From DATBLE01 sp050258035 (GTDB lineage Bacteria; Actinomycetota; Thermoleophilia; Gaiellales; Gaiellaceae), in assembly GCA_050258035.1 (NCBI GenBank), contig JBLMYA010000075.1, positions 4,725 to 68,724 of the forward strand: a stretch of DNA of 64,000 bases, in the 5' to 3' direction. The notes beneath the pieces were generated by a model. The model was given only the letters and a program-made list of their open reading frames with translations. It was not told the origin of the DNA and searched no databases. Made by a program: the position numbers and the translations under genes. Positions 15,568-23,574 of this stretch are shown here, piece after piece. Numbering within the stretch: position 1 is the first letter of the stretch; the number at the start of each line of letters is the position of its first letter.

Positions 15568-16032
15568 ATGATCGCGTCGACCAACTGGGGCGACGTCGCC
15601 TATGCGGCGCTCGCGGTGTTCCTGGTGCTCGCCGGACTCGCGCTCGCCTACGGAGCGATCAGGCTGGGCGGGACTCTCGGTCGGGCTTCGGCGCTGATCG
15701 AAGGGACGGAGAAGGAGCTCCTGCCGGTGATCTCGAAGCTCGGCGGCACCCTCGACCGCGTCAACACCCAGCTCGACAAGGTCGACGTCATGACGGACAG
15801 CGCGGCAGACGCCGTCGCGACCGTGGACAGCGGCGTGCGCATCGTGACGCGGGTGGTCACCCGCCCCGTGCAGGCGATCGCGGGATTCTTCAGCGGAGCG
15901 CGACACGCGGCGTCGGCCGCGCGCTCGGGCGCGGGCCTGCAGCAGGCGGTCCAGACAGGCAGGGAGGAAGCGGCTCGCCGCGAACGCGACCTGGCGACAG
16001 AGCTCGCACCGGACGACGACGGCTCGGCCTGA
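15568..16032 (+). CDS. DUF948-type membrane-anchored protein
   Basis: A 154-residue protein with one N-terminal membrane segment (about residues 9-31), then a long helical region with regularly spaced hydrophobics (LIEGTEKELLPVISKLGGTLDRVNTQ...), which is the typical DUF948 layout in Gram-positive bacteria. The C-terminus is charged. The function is unknown; coiled-coil interactions near the membrane are likely. Leaderless ATG start 6 nt after TAGGAT. It commonly precedes alaS in actinobacteria, as it does here. Confidence 0.75.
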   Translation: MIASTNWGDVAYAALAVFLVLAGLALAYGAIRLGGTLGRASALIEGTEKELLPVISKLGGTLDRVNTQLDKVDVMTDSAADAVATVDSGVRIVTRVVTRPVQAIAGFFSGARHAASAARSGAGLQQAVQTGREEAARRERDLATELAPDDDGSA

Positions 16033-16147
16033 GGGGCCTCGGCCGTCCCTCGCCCAGCCAGTCCGGCCACCGCTCCTCCGATCACTGGCCGTTTCGGCCG
16101 GCCCTGGTGCTCCCGGCCTCCTCCCCACTGCGATCGTACGGCGATCT

Positions 16148-16167
16148 GCGTGACGTGTCCGTCACGC
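16148..16167. promoter_or_regulatory. Perfect dyad upstream of alaS
   Basis: GCGTGACG / CGTCACGC, an 8-bp perfect inverted repeat with a 4-base spacer, 54 bp upstream of the alaS -10 box. It may be the terminator of the DUF948 gene or an operator. The 16033-16232 gap otherwise shows a minor GGCCG/CGGCC hairpin at 16087-16099 and no gene or T-box. Confidence 0.4.
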
Positions 16168-16220
16168 GTCTGCACCAAGGTCGTGTGGGGTCGCTCACGA
16201 GCGCGCGCCCAGCCCCTCCC

Positions 16221-16226
16221 TAGAAT
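16221..16226 (+). promoter_or_regulatory. -10 box TAGAAT for alaS
   Basis: TAGAAT 6 nt before the alaS GTG; drives the long run from alaS to the aro genes. Confidence 0.6.
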
Positions 16227-16232
16227 CACAGC

Positions 16233-18758
16233 GTGCAGACGACCGCCGAGCTGCGAGAGGGCTTCCTGTCCTTCTTCGAGGAGAAGGGCCATCTCCGCTG
16301 CCCGTCTGCGTCGCTGATCCCACGCGCCGACGACCACTCGACGCTGCTGACGAGCGCCGGGATGCAGCCCCAGATGCCGTTCTTCCTCGGCCGCGAGCCG
16401 CCGCCGGCGCCGACGACGACCACCTGCCAGAAGGTCTTCCGGACCCCCGACATCGACGAGGTCGGGCTCGACACGTACCACCTGACCTTCTTCGAGATGC
16501 TCGGAAACTTCTCGTTCGGTCAGTACTTCAAGGAAGGGGCGATCTCGTTCGCGGCCGAGTTCCTGCGCGAGCGCCTGGGGCTGGACTGGGACCGGATCTG
16601 GGTGAGCGTCCATGCCGGCGACCCCGAATTGAAGCTCGGCCCGGATCAGGAGGCGATCGACCTGTGGGAGCAGATCGGCATGCCGCCGGAGCGGATCGTG
16701 CCGCTGCCGTCGTCGGAGAACTTCTGGTCGGTGGGCGGACCGGGGCCGTGCGGCCCCGACTCCGAGATCTACTACGACTGGGGCGAGGAGGCCGGCTGCG
16801 CCGAGGGCTGCCTCCCCGGCTGTTCGCGCTGCGAGCGCTTCCTCGAGTTCTGGAACCTGGTGTTCATGTCCTACCAGCTTCACCCCGACCGGACGTTGAC
16901 GCCGCTGCCCGAGCAGAACATCGACACCGGGATGGGGCTCGAGCGCACGGCGCGCATCCTCCAGAACGTCGCGTCCGTGTACGACACCGACGGGTACCAG
17001 CGCATCATGAGCTGGATCGCGGCCGCGTCCGGCGTCGCCTACGGGGACTCGGTCGACGCGACGAAGGCGCACCGGGTGCTCGCCGACCACGGCCGCGGGA
17101 TGACCTTCCTCGCCGGCGAGGGAGTCACGCCCTCCAACGAGGGACGGGGCTACGTGCTGCGGCGGATCGTCCGCCGGGCAATCCAGCACGGCCTCCGCAT
17201 CGGAATGGAGGCGCCGTTCGTCGCCGACCTCGCCGGCGCGGTGATCGACCAGATGAGCGACGCCTACCCCGAGCTGGCCGAGGATCGCGGCCAGATCGGG
17301 CGGATCCTCGGGGCGGAGGAGGAGCGTTTCTCGGAGACGCTCGAGCGGGGCATGAAGGTGTTCGAGGAGGCCGCCGCCGGCGGCGCCGTCTCCGGCGCGG
17401 ATGCCTTCACGCTCCAGGCGACGTACGGGTTCCCGATCGAGTTGACGCTCGAGCTCGCCCGCGAGCGCGGGATCGCGGTGGACGAGGACGGGTACCGGCG
17501 TGAGATGGAACGGCATCGGGAGATCTCCCGGGCCGGCGGCGGCAAGGGGGAGGTCCAGCAGGCGGCGGACTTCGCGCGCGCGGCCGGGTTCACCAGCGAG
17601 TTCGTCGGCTGGGAGAAGACCGACGTCCTGACCCAGATCGGCGCCCTGGAGGAGGTGGGGGACGGGCTGTTCCTGGCGAAGCTGCGCGAGTCGCCCTTCT
17701 ATCCCGAGGGGGGCGGCCAGGTGACCGACGCCGGCGAGCTCCGGAAGGACGACGGCGCGCGGGCGATCCTCCGCGCGGCCTATCGGATCGAGGACGACCA
17801 GGCGCTCTTGTTCGAGGGCGAGGGGTTCGCGACCGGCGACCGTGTGCGTGCGGTCGTGCCGTGGAACGTCCGCTTTCCGACGATGGCGAACCACACCGCC
17901 ACCCACCTGCTGCACGAGGCGCTGCGGTCGGTGCTCGGGGACCACGTCCACCAGGCCGGCTCGGCGGTCCGGCCGGACAAGCTCCGATTCGACTTCACGC
18001 ACCCGCAGGCGCTCACGGTCGACGAGCGCGAGGCTGTCGAGCGACGCGTGAACCAGGCCGTCTTCGAGAACCATCCGGTGCGGACGTTCATCGTTCCGAT
18101 CGACGAGGCCCGCAACCTGGGCGCGATCATGCTCTTCGGCGAGAAGTACGGCGACGAGGTACGCGTGGTCGAGGTGGAGGGCGTCTCGCGGGAGCTGTGC
18201 GGCGGGACGCACGTCCGGGCGACCGCCGAGATCGGCCCGTTCGTCGTCCTCTCGGAAGGATCGGTGGGATCCGGGGCGCGCCGGGTCGAGGCCGTCACGG
18301 CCGGCGAGGCGTTCGCGCTGCTCCGCGCACGGGCCGACGAGGCCGAGGAGCTCCGCCGCGAGCTGGAGCGGGTGCGCAAGGAGGCGAAGAAGCCGGCCAA
18401 GCGGGTCGAGGCCGAGTTCGACGTCCTCGCCCGCGAGCAGGACATCGTCGTCGTCGAGGCCAGGGGCGTCACCGGCGGCGACCTGCGCGACCTCACCGAC
18501 CGTATCCGACAGCAGGAGGGAGCGGCCGCCGTGCTCGCCGGATCGACCGACGACGGGCGTGCCTTCCTCGTCTTCAACCTCGACCAGTCGCTCGCCGACC
18601 GGGGGATCGACGCCGTCGCGCTGGTGCGCGACGCGGCGAAGCACATCCAGGGCGGCGGGGGTGGGCGCCCGACGCTCGCCGAGGCAGGCGGGAAGAAGCC
18701 GGAGGCGCTCGGCGAGGCGCTCGGCGCCGCGAAGGACGCGTTGCTCGCCCAGCTTTGA
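16233..18758 (+). CDS. alaS: Alanine-tRNA ligase
   Basis: An 841-residue class II synthetase that charges tRNA-Ala and edits misacylated Ser/Gly. The catalytic core begins with FFEEKGHLRCPSASLIP and FFEMLGNFSFGQYFK; motif 3 is in NIDTGMGLERTARIL. The editing domain keeps its zinc ligands HTATHLLHEAL and CGGTH. A coiled stretch (about 690-730) leads to the C-terminal DHHA1 domain with the glycine-rich GGGGGRPTLAEAGG. It is somewhat shorter than the E. coli enzyme (875). GTG start, leaderless. Its TGA overlaps the ruvX TTG (TTGA). Confidence 0.97.
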   Translation: MQTTAELREGFLSFFEEKGHLRCPSASLIPRADDHSTLLTSAGMQPQMPFFLGREPPPAPTTTTCQKVFRTPDIDEVGLDTYHLTFFEMLGNFSFGQYFKEGAISFAAEFLRERLGLDWDRIWVSVHAGDPELKLGPDQEAIDLWEQIGMPPERIVPLPSSENFWSVGGPGPCGPDSEIYYDWGEEAGCAEGCLPGCSRCERFLEFWNLVFMSYQLHPDRTLTPLPEQNIDTGMGLERTARILQNVASVYDTDGYQRIMSWIAAASGVAYGDSVDATKAHRVLADHGRGMTFLAGEGVTPSNEGRGYVLRRIVRRAIQHGLRIGMEAPFVADLAGAVIDQMSDAYPELAEDRGQIGRILGAEEERFSETLERGMKVFEEAAAGGAVSGADAFTLQATYGFPIELTLELARERGIAVDEDGYRREMERHREISRAGGGKGEVQQAADFARAAGFTSEFVGWEKTDVLTQIGALEEVGDGLFLAKLRESPFYPEGGGQVTDAGELRKDDGARAILRAAYRIEDDQALLFEGEGFATGDRVRAVVPWNVRFPTMANHTATHLLHEALRSVLGDHVHQAGSAVRPDKLRFDFTHPQALTVDEREAVERRVNQAVFENHPVRTFIVPIDEARNLGAIMLFGEKYGDEVRVVEVEGVSRELCGGTHVRATAEIGPFVVLSEGSVGSGARRVEAVTAGEAFALLRARADEAEELRRELERVRKEAKKPAKRVEAEFDVLAREQDIVVVEARGVTGGDLRDLTDRIRQQEGAAAVLAGSTDDGRAFLVFNLDQSLADRGIDAVALVRDAAKHIQGGGGGRPTLAEAGGKKPEALGEALGAAKDALLAQL

Positions 18759-19138
18759 AGGTGCTGGCGCTCGACTACGGCTCGGCCCGCACAGGCGTAG
18801 CGGTCTCGGATCCGACCGGAACGCTCGCCAGGCCCCTCTGCACGGTCGAGGACGCCGCAACCGACGCCGGTCTTGCCCGACTCGGCGAGCTCGTCCGCGG
18901 CGAGGATGCAGACCGGGTCGTCGTCGGGCTCCCGCTCACACTGCGCGGCGAGCGAGGTGCCCAGGCCGACGAGACTATGCGCTTCGTCGACCGGCTGCGT
19001 TCGGTCGTCGACGTGCCCGTGGAGACGTTCGACGAGCGCTTCACGACGGCGCTCGCGGGGCCGGGGGAAGGAGACGACGCCCGCGCCGCGGCCCACCTCC
19101 TGTCCGGCTACCTCGAGTGGTCGAGAGGCCGCACCTGA
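18755..19138 (+). CDS. ruvX: Putative Holliday junction resolvase YqgF/RuvX
   Basis: A 127-residue RNase H-fold protein of the YqgF family, linked to Holliday junction resolution and 16S rRNA 5' maturation. The N-terminal LALDYGSARTGVAVSD carries the first catalytic Asp, VVVGLPLTLRGERG the central motif, and FDERFTT the next acidic residue. The TTG start overlaps the alaS stop as TTGA and gives the expected MKVLALDYG opening; GTG 18761 would trim two residues. The order alaS-ruvX-mltG is standard in actinobacteria. Confidence 0.9.
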   Translation: MKVLALDYGSARTGVAVSDPTGTLARPLCTVEDAATDAGLARLGELVRGEDADRVVVGLPLTLRGERGAQADETMRFVDRLRSVVDVPVETFDERFTTALAGPGEGDDARAAAHLLSGYLEWSRGRT

Positions 19139-19983
19139 CCCGCGGTCCGACCCGTCGGCAGATCCACCGGCGTCGCCTCGTGGCGCTGGTGGTCGTCCTC
19201 GTGGTGTTCGGCGGATGTGCCTGGGCCGCGTACGCGGTCGTGCGCGGCCGCCACGATTCCGCGGCGCCGCCGCCGGCGACCACGCTCACTGCGCCGAAGC
19301 AGGTCCGGGTGACCTTCCCCGAGGGCTTCACCACCCGCCAGATGGCCCAGGTCGCCGGCCGGACGAGCCAGCTGATCACCCCGACAGGATACGTCCGGGC
19401 CGCGGGCAGGGCGCGCCTCCCGGCCGGATTCGGCCGGCCGGCCTCCCCGGAGGGCTTCCTGTTCCCGGACACGTACTTCGTGTTCGAGACCGACCCGGCC
19501 GCCGCGCTCGTCGAGAAGCAGCTCGAGAACTTCCGGGCGAAGTGGAGCCGAGTCGACCTGCGGTACGCACGCTCGAAGAACCTCACCCCGTACGACGTCC
19601 TGACCATCGCCTCGATGATCGAGAAGGAGGTCGTCGTCCCGAAGGAACGGCGACTGGTCGCGGCCGTGATCTACAACCGCCTGCACGAGCGGATGCCGCT
19701 CGGGATCGACGCGACGCTCCGCTACGGGCTGGGGATCCTGCCGACGAAGGCGATCACCAAGCGCGACCTCGCCTCCGACTCGCCGTACAACACCCGCAGG
19801 TTCCGAGGCCTGCCGCCGACGCCGATCGCCAATCCTGGACTGGCGTCGATGCAGGCGGCTGCACACCCGGCGAAGGTCGACTACCTCTACTTCGTGCGCA
19901 CGCCGGATTGCCGCAGCCACTTCTTCACGGCCAGCATCGAGGAGTTCGACGCCTACACCCGACAGGGGCTGACGAATTGCTGA
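19117..19983 (+). CDS. mltG: Endolytic murein transglycosylase MltG
   Basis: A 288-residue membrane-anchored enzyme that cuts nascent glycan strands during cell elongation. A basic N-terminus precedes one membrane segment (about residues 23-44), then a short LysM-like region (VRVTFPEGFTTRQMAQ) and the YceG domain. The catalytic Glu lies in IASMIEKEV; the conserved block SPYNTRRFRGLPPTPIANPG follows. GTG at 19117 overlaps ruvX by 22 bp. A later CTG overlapping the ruvX TGA is possible but less likely. The C-terminus ends in the usual FTASIEEF stretch. Confidence 0.93.
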   Translation: MVERPHLTRGPTRRQIHRRRLVALVVVLVVFGGCAWAAYAVVRGRHDSAAPPPATTLTAPKQVRVTFPEGFTTRQMAQVAGRTSQLITPTGYVRAAGRARLPAGFGRPASPEGFLFPDTYFVFETDPAAALVEKQLENFRAKWSRVDLRYARSKNLTPYDVLTIASMIEKEVVVPKERRLVAAVIYNRLHERMPLGIDATLRYGLGILPTKAITKRDLASDSPYNTRRFRGLPPTPIANPGLASMQAAAHPAKVDYLYFVRTPDCRSHFFTASIEEFDAYTRQGLTNC

Positions 19984-20663
19984 TCGGCGGCCGGACACGG
20001 CTGGTCGGCCTGATCGGCAACCCGGTGGGGCACTCGCTCTCCCCCGCGATGCAGAACGCGGCGTTCGCCGCCCGCGGGCTCGACTGGGCGTACCTGCCGC
20101 TCCTCGTCGAGGACGGTCGCGTCCGGGACGCGGTGCGTGGGCTGGCCGCTCTCGGCTTCGCCGGCGCGAACGTGACCGCTCCGCACAAGGCCGCCGCCGC
20201 GGCCGCCGCCGGCGCCGGGCTCGAGTCGGTCAACGTGCTCGTGGTGCGCGACGGGCGCGTCGAGGGCCACTCGACCGATGCCGCGATCCTGGACGGGCTC
20301 GCCGCCGACCGGCCGGCCATCATCGGGTCGGGCGGCTCGGCCGCCGCGTTCCGGGCGGCACTTCCGCAGGCCCGCGTCTTCTCCCGTCGCGGGAAATGGC
20401 CCCCGGACGTGTCCGATGCCGACCTGGTCGTGAACACCACGTCCGAGCGGGACGTGGTGCTCTGCAACCTGTCCGAGGGTCAGACCCTGATCGATCTGCC
20501 GTATCCGGAGACGGCCACCGGCCGAGCGGCGCGCGAGGCGGGCGCGACCGTCGTCTCCGGTCTCGAGGTGCTCGTTGCCCAGGGTGCGAGGTCGTTCGAG
20601 CTCTGGACGGGGATCCCCGCCCCCGTCGGGGTCATGCGCGCCGCCGTAGGCTTGCCCTCATGA
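19977..20663 (+). CDS. aroE: Shikimate dehydrogenase (short form)
   Basis: A 228-residue enzyme for NADPH reduction of 3-dehydroshikimate. The substrate-binding SxS is in GNPVGHSLSPAMQ and the catalytic Lys in NVTAPHKAA. The usual VNT...GxNTDG segment is changed to SVNVLVV...GHSTDA, keeping the Asp but not the Asn. The nucleotide loop is GSGGSAAAF and NTTSERD matches the later NTT block. It is about 40 residues shorter than typical AroE, mostly through deletions. TTG start overlaps mltG by 7 bp; stop overlaps aroC (ATGA). Neighbouring aro genes make the role secure, though activity with the altered motif should be tested. Confidence 0.87.
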   Translation: MLIGGRTRLVGLIGNPVGHSLSPAMQNAAFAARGLDWAYLPLLVEDGRVRDAVRGLAALGFAGANVTAPHKAAAAAAAGAGLESVNVLVVRDGRVEGHSTDAAILDGLAADRPAIIGSGGSAAAFRAALPQARVFSRRGKWPPDVSDADLVVNTTSERDVVLCNLSEGQTLIDLPYPETATGRAAREAGATVVSGLEVLVAQGARSFELWTGIPAPVGVMRAAVGLPS

Positions 20664-21751
20664 GTCTCGAGCTCGTCACCGCCGGTGAGTCGCACGGGCC
20701 GGGCCTGGTCGCGATCGTCAGCGGCCTTCCGGCCGGGCTCGTGCTCGACAAGGCAGCGATCGACTCCGACCTCCGCCGCCGCCAGCAGGGCTACGGGCGA
20801 AGCCCGCGGCAGCAGATCGAGACCGACGAGGTCGTCGTCTACGCGGGCCTCCGGCACGGGCGGACGCTCGGGACGCCGCTCGCGCTCGTGGTCGAGAACC
20901 GCGACCACGAGAACTGGACGTGGGGGATGAGCCCGTGGCCGCCGGAGGGCGAGCCGGAAGCGGGGAGCAAGGGCAAGGAGCCGGTGACCCTGCCGCGGCC
21001 CGGCCATGCCGACCTGGCAGGCGTGCTCAAGTACGGCCTCGCGGACGTCCGCGACGCGCTCGAGCGCGCGAGCGCGCGGCACACGGCTGTGGTGGTCGCC
21101 GCCGGCGCCGTGGCGAAGGCGCTCCTCGCCGAGATCGGGGTCGAGGTCGCCGGAACCGTCGTCGGCGACGACCTCGAGAGCCGCGTCGACGAGGCCCGGA
21201 AGGCGCGGGACACGGTCGGCGGGGTGATCGAGGTGCGGTCGACCGGCGTGCCGCCCGGGCTCGGCTCCTACGCATCGCGCGCCGAGCGGCTCGACGCCCG
21301 GATCGCGGCGGCGCTGATGGGCATCCAGGCCGTGAAGGGCGTCGAGATCGGCGAGGGCTTCGCACTCGCCGGGAAGCCCGGGTCCGAGGCCCACGACGAG
21401 ATCCACCGTGACGAGCGTGGCTTCTACCGCGAGACCAATCGTGCCGGCGGGATCGAGGCGGGGGTCTCGAACGGCGAGCCGATCGTCGTACGGGCGGCGA
21501 TGAAGCCGTTGCCGACGCTGATGAAGCCGCTCCAGTCGGTCGACCTCGCGACCGGCGAGCCGGCCGGGGCGCTGGTCGAGCGGAGCGACACCGCCGCGGT
21601 CGAGGCCCTCGCCGTCGTCGCCGAGGCGTCGGTGGCGTTCGAGCTCGCCCGGGCAGCCCGCGAGAAGTTCGGCGGCGACGCGCTCGCCGACTTCGTCGGT
21701 GCATACCGGGCGTACCGCGGGCGGATCGATTGGCAACCACGCACGCACTAG
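20660..21751 (+). CDS. aroC: Chorismate synthase
   Basis: A 363-residue FMN-dependent enzyme that converts EPSP to chorismate, the last shikimate step. Family signatures are AGESHGPGLVAIVSG at the N-terminus, RRQQGYGRSPRQ, the central RPGHADLAG...ASARHTA, and the C-terminal GGIEAGVSNGEPIVVRAAMKP. Length matches the family. ATG start overlaps the aroE stop (ATGA). The 3' end overlaps the aroKB start by 22 bp, so the genes are tightly coupled. Confidence 0.97.
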   Translation: MSLELVTAGESHGPGLVAIVSGLPAGLVLDKAAIDSDLRRRQQGYGRSPRQQIETDEVVVYAGLRHGRTLGTPLALVVENRDHENWTWGMSPWPPEGEPEAGSKGKEPVTLPRPGHADLAGVLKYGLADVRDALERASARHTAVVVAAGAVAKALLAEIGVEVAGTVVGDDLESRVDEARKARDTVGGVIEVRSTGVPPGLGSYASRAERLDARIAAALMGIQAVKGVEIGEGFALAGKPGSEAHDEIHRDERGFYRETNRAGGIEAGVSNGEPIVVRAAMKPLPTLMKPLQSVDLATGEPAGALVERSDTAAVEALAVVAEASVAFELARAAREKFGGDALADFVGAYRAYRGRIDWQPRTH

Positions 21752-23136
21752 ACAGTCACCTCGCGCTCGTCGGCTTCATGGGCGCGGGCAAGACGACCCT
21801 CGGCATACAGGTCGCCGAGCGCCTCGGCAGGAGGTTCTTCGACCTCGACCAGGAGATCGCGCGCGAGGCGCGGCAGACGATCCCGGAGATCTTCGCGCAG
21901 CGGGGCGAGGTGGAGTTCCGCGTGCTGGAGCAGCAGGCCGCGCTGGACGTGCTCATGGCCGGAAAGCCGGCCGTCGTCGCGCTCGGCGGGGGAGCGGTGA
22001 CGACCCCCGCGATCAGGAAGGCGCTCCGCGACCACGCGTTGACCGTGTTCGTCGAGGTCGATCCCGACCTCGCGTGGGAGCGCGCGCGCGGGCAGGGGCG
22101 CCCGCTCGCCCAGGAGGAGAGCTCGTTTCGCGCGCTGTACGAGCAGCGCCAGCCGCTCTACCGGGAGTCGGCCGACGTCGTCGCAGCCGATCTCGAAGGC
22201 ATCGTGCTCGCCGCTGCGGGCATCCACGTCGGCGCCGGGACGCTCGAGCAGCTCGGCGAGCTCGTCCCCGGCGACGCGGCGGTCGCGCTCGTGGCCGACG
22301 CACACGTGTCCGGCATCCACGGCATGGACGCGCAGCTCGCGCTCGGCTCCCGCCTCGCCTCCACGCACGAGGTGCACGGAAAGACCGTGGACGATCTCGG
22401 CCGCCTGTGGCGCTCGCTGCGGCTCGACCGGGGCGGCACCCTCGTCGCGCTCGGCGGCGGGACGACCACCGACGTCGCCGGCTTCGCCGCCGCCACCTAC
22501 ATGCGCGGCGTGGCCTGGACTGCCGTGCCGACGACGCTGGTCGGGCAGGTCGACGCGGCGATCGGCGGGAAGACGGCCGTCGACCTTCCCGAGGCCAAGA
22601 ACCTCGTCGGCGCCTTCCATTGGCCCGTGCGCACGATCGTCGATCCGGCGCTCCTGGGCACGCTGCCGGAGGCCGAACGGTTGAACGGGATGGCCGAGGT
22701 GGTGAAGACCGGTCTGCTCGCAGGCGAGCCGCTCTGGGAGCTCGACGACGAGGAGCTCGTCCGGCGGTGCGCCGCGTACAAGGCCGCGCTCTGCCTCCGG
22801 GATCCGCACGACCGCGGGGCTCGCCACGCGCTCAACCTCGGCCACACCTTTGGGCACGCGCTCGAGGCCGCATCGGACTACCGGCTCCCCCACGGGCGCG
22901 CGGTTGCGCTCGGGCTGCTCGCCGCGCTCAGGCTGTCGGGACGCGATACCGCCGCGGTCGAGGAGGTCTTGAAGCCGCAGCCCGTCCGGGTCGACCGCGA
23001 CCGGGCCTGGGAGGCCCTCCTCCGCGACAAGAAGGGCCGGCTGCGGATCGTGCTCCTCGGCGACGAGGGCGCGCACGAGCAGGAGCTGCCCGAAGCGGAC
23101 GTGCGGGCGGCGCTCGACGAGCTGATCTTCATCTAG
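21730..23136 (+). CDS. aroKB: Bifunctional shikimate kinase / 3-dehydroquinate synthase
   Basis: A 468-residue fusion. Residues 1 to about 165 are shikimate kinase: P-loop GFMGAGKTT (15-23), DLDQEIAREA, VVALGGGAV, and the lid region GQGRPLA. Residues from about 175 are 3-dehydroquinate synthase: NAD-binding GGGTTTDVAGFAAATYMRG, the lysine-rich DAAIGGKTAVD, AEVVKTG, and the metal-binding HALNLGHTFGHALE. The synthase half has a shortened N-terminus. In many bacteria aroK and aroB are adjacent genes; here they are one polypeptide. The start is TTG inside aroC, because the next ATG (21778) would cut the P-loop. Confidence 0.94.
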   Translation: MATTHALDSHLALVGFMGAGKTTLGIQVAERLGRRFFDLDQEIAREARQTIPEIFAQRGEVEFRVLEQQAALDVLMAGKPAVVALGGGAVTTPAIRKALRDHALTVFVEVDPDLAWERARGQGRPLAQEESSFRALYEQRQPLYRESADVVAADLEGIVLAAAGIHVGAGTLEQLGELVPGDAAVALVADAHVSGIHGMDAQLALGSRLASTHEVHGKTVDDLGRLWRSLRLDRGGTLVALGGGTTTDVAGFAAATYMRGVAWTAVPTTLVGQVDAAIGGKTAVDLPEAKNLVGAFHWPVRTIVDPALLGTLPEAERLNGMAEVVKTGLLAGEPLWELDDEELVRRCAAYKAALCLRDPHDRGARHALNLGHTFGHALEAASDYRLPHGRAVALGLLAALRLSGRDTAAVEEVLKPQPVRVDRDRAWEALLRDKKGRLRIVLLGDEGAHEQELPEADVRAALDELIFI

Positions 23137-23145
23137 GGTCCGGGC

Positions 23146-23574
23146 GTGAACGTCGACGTCCTCAACGGGGTCAACCTCGACGTCCTCGGACGCCGGCAGC
23201 CGGAGTTCTACGGGGGGCTCGGCCTCGAGCAGCTCGAGACGAGGATCTACGAGTGGGGGAGGGAGCTCGACCTCCGCGTGCGCTGCCGCCAGACGAACAG
23301 CGAGGGCCAGTACGTGGACTGGTGCCACGAGGCCCTCGACGCGGCCGAGGGCGTCGTCCTCAACCCGGCGGCCTGGACGCACTACAGCTACGCGATCCGC
23401 GACGCGGTGGAGCTGTTCGCCGCTCCGGTCGTGGAGGTGCATCTGTCGAACGTCGAGGAGCGCGAGGAGTGGCGACGCGTCTCGTTGATCGCCGACTTCG
23501 CCGCCAAGCGCGTGATCGGCAAGGGGCCGGACGGCTACCGGGAGGCGCTCGAGTTCCTGGCGGGGCAGCGGTGA
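23146..23574 (+). CDS. aroQ: Type II 3-dehydroquinate dehydratase
   Basis: A 142-residue enzyme for the trans dehydration of 3-dehydroquinate, step three of the shikimate pathway. The N-terminal NGVNLDVLGRRQPEFYG holds the catalytic Arg and Tyr; NPAAWTHYSYAIRDA matches the NPGAYTHTS-AIRDA block with Trp in place of Tyr; EVHLSNVEEREEWR carries the HLSN motif. Length fits the dodecameric type II family. GTG start, 9 bp after aroKB. Stop overlaps the next peptidase gene (GTGA). Confidence 0.95.
   Translation: MNVDVLNGVNLDVLGRRQPEFYGGLGLEQLETRIYEWGRELDLRVRCRQTNSEGQYVDWCHEALDAAEGVVLNPAAWTHYSYAIRDAVELFAAPVVEVHLSNVEEREEWRRVSLIADFAAKRVIGKGPDGYREALEFLAGQR

Noticed and set aside
16033..16232. T-box or tRNA in the alaS leader
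   Set aside because: No T-box consensus, no specifier loop, no tRNA-like T-arm; alaS appears leaderless.
15648..18860. 1070-codon minus-strand ORF opposite DUF948 and alaS
   Set aside because: Shadow of alaS; no recognisable domain.
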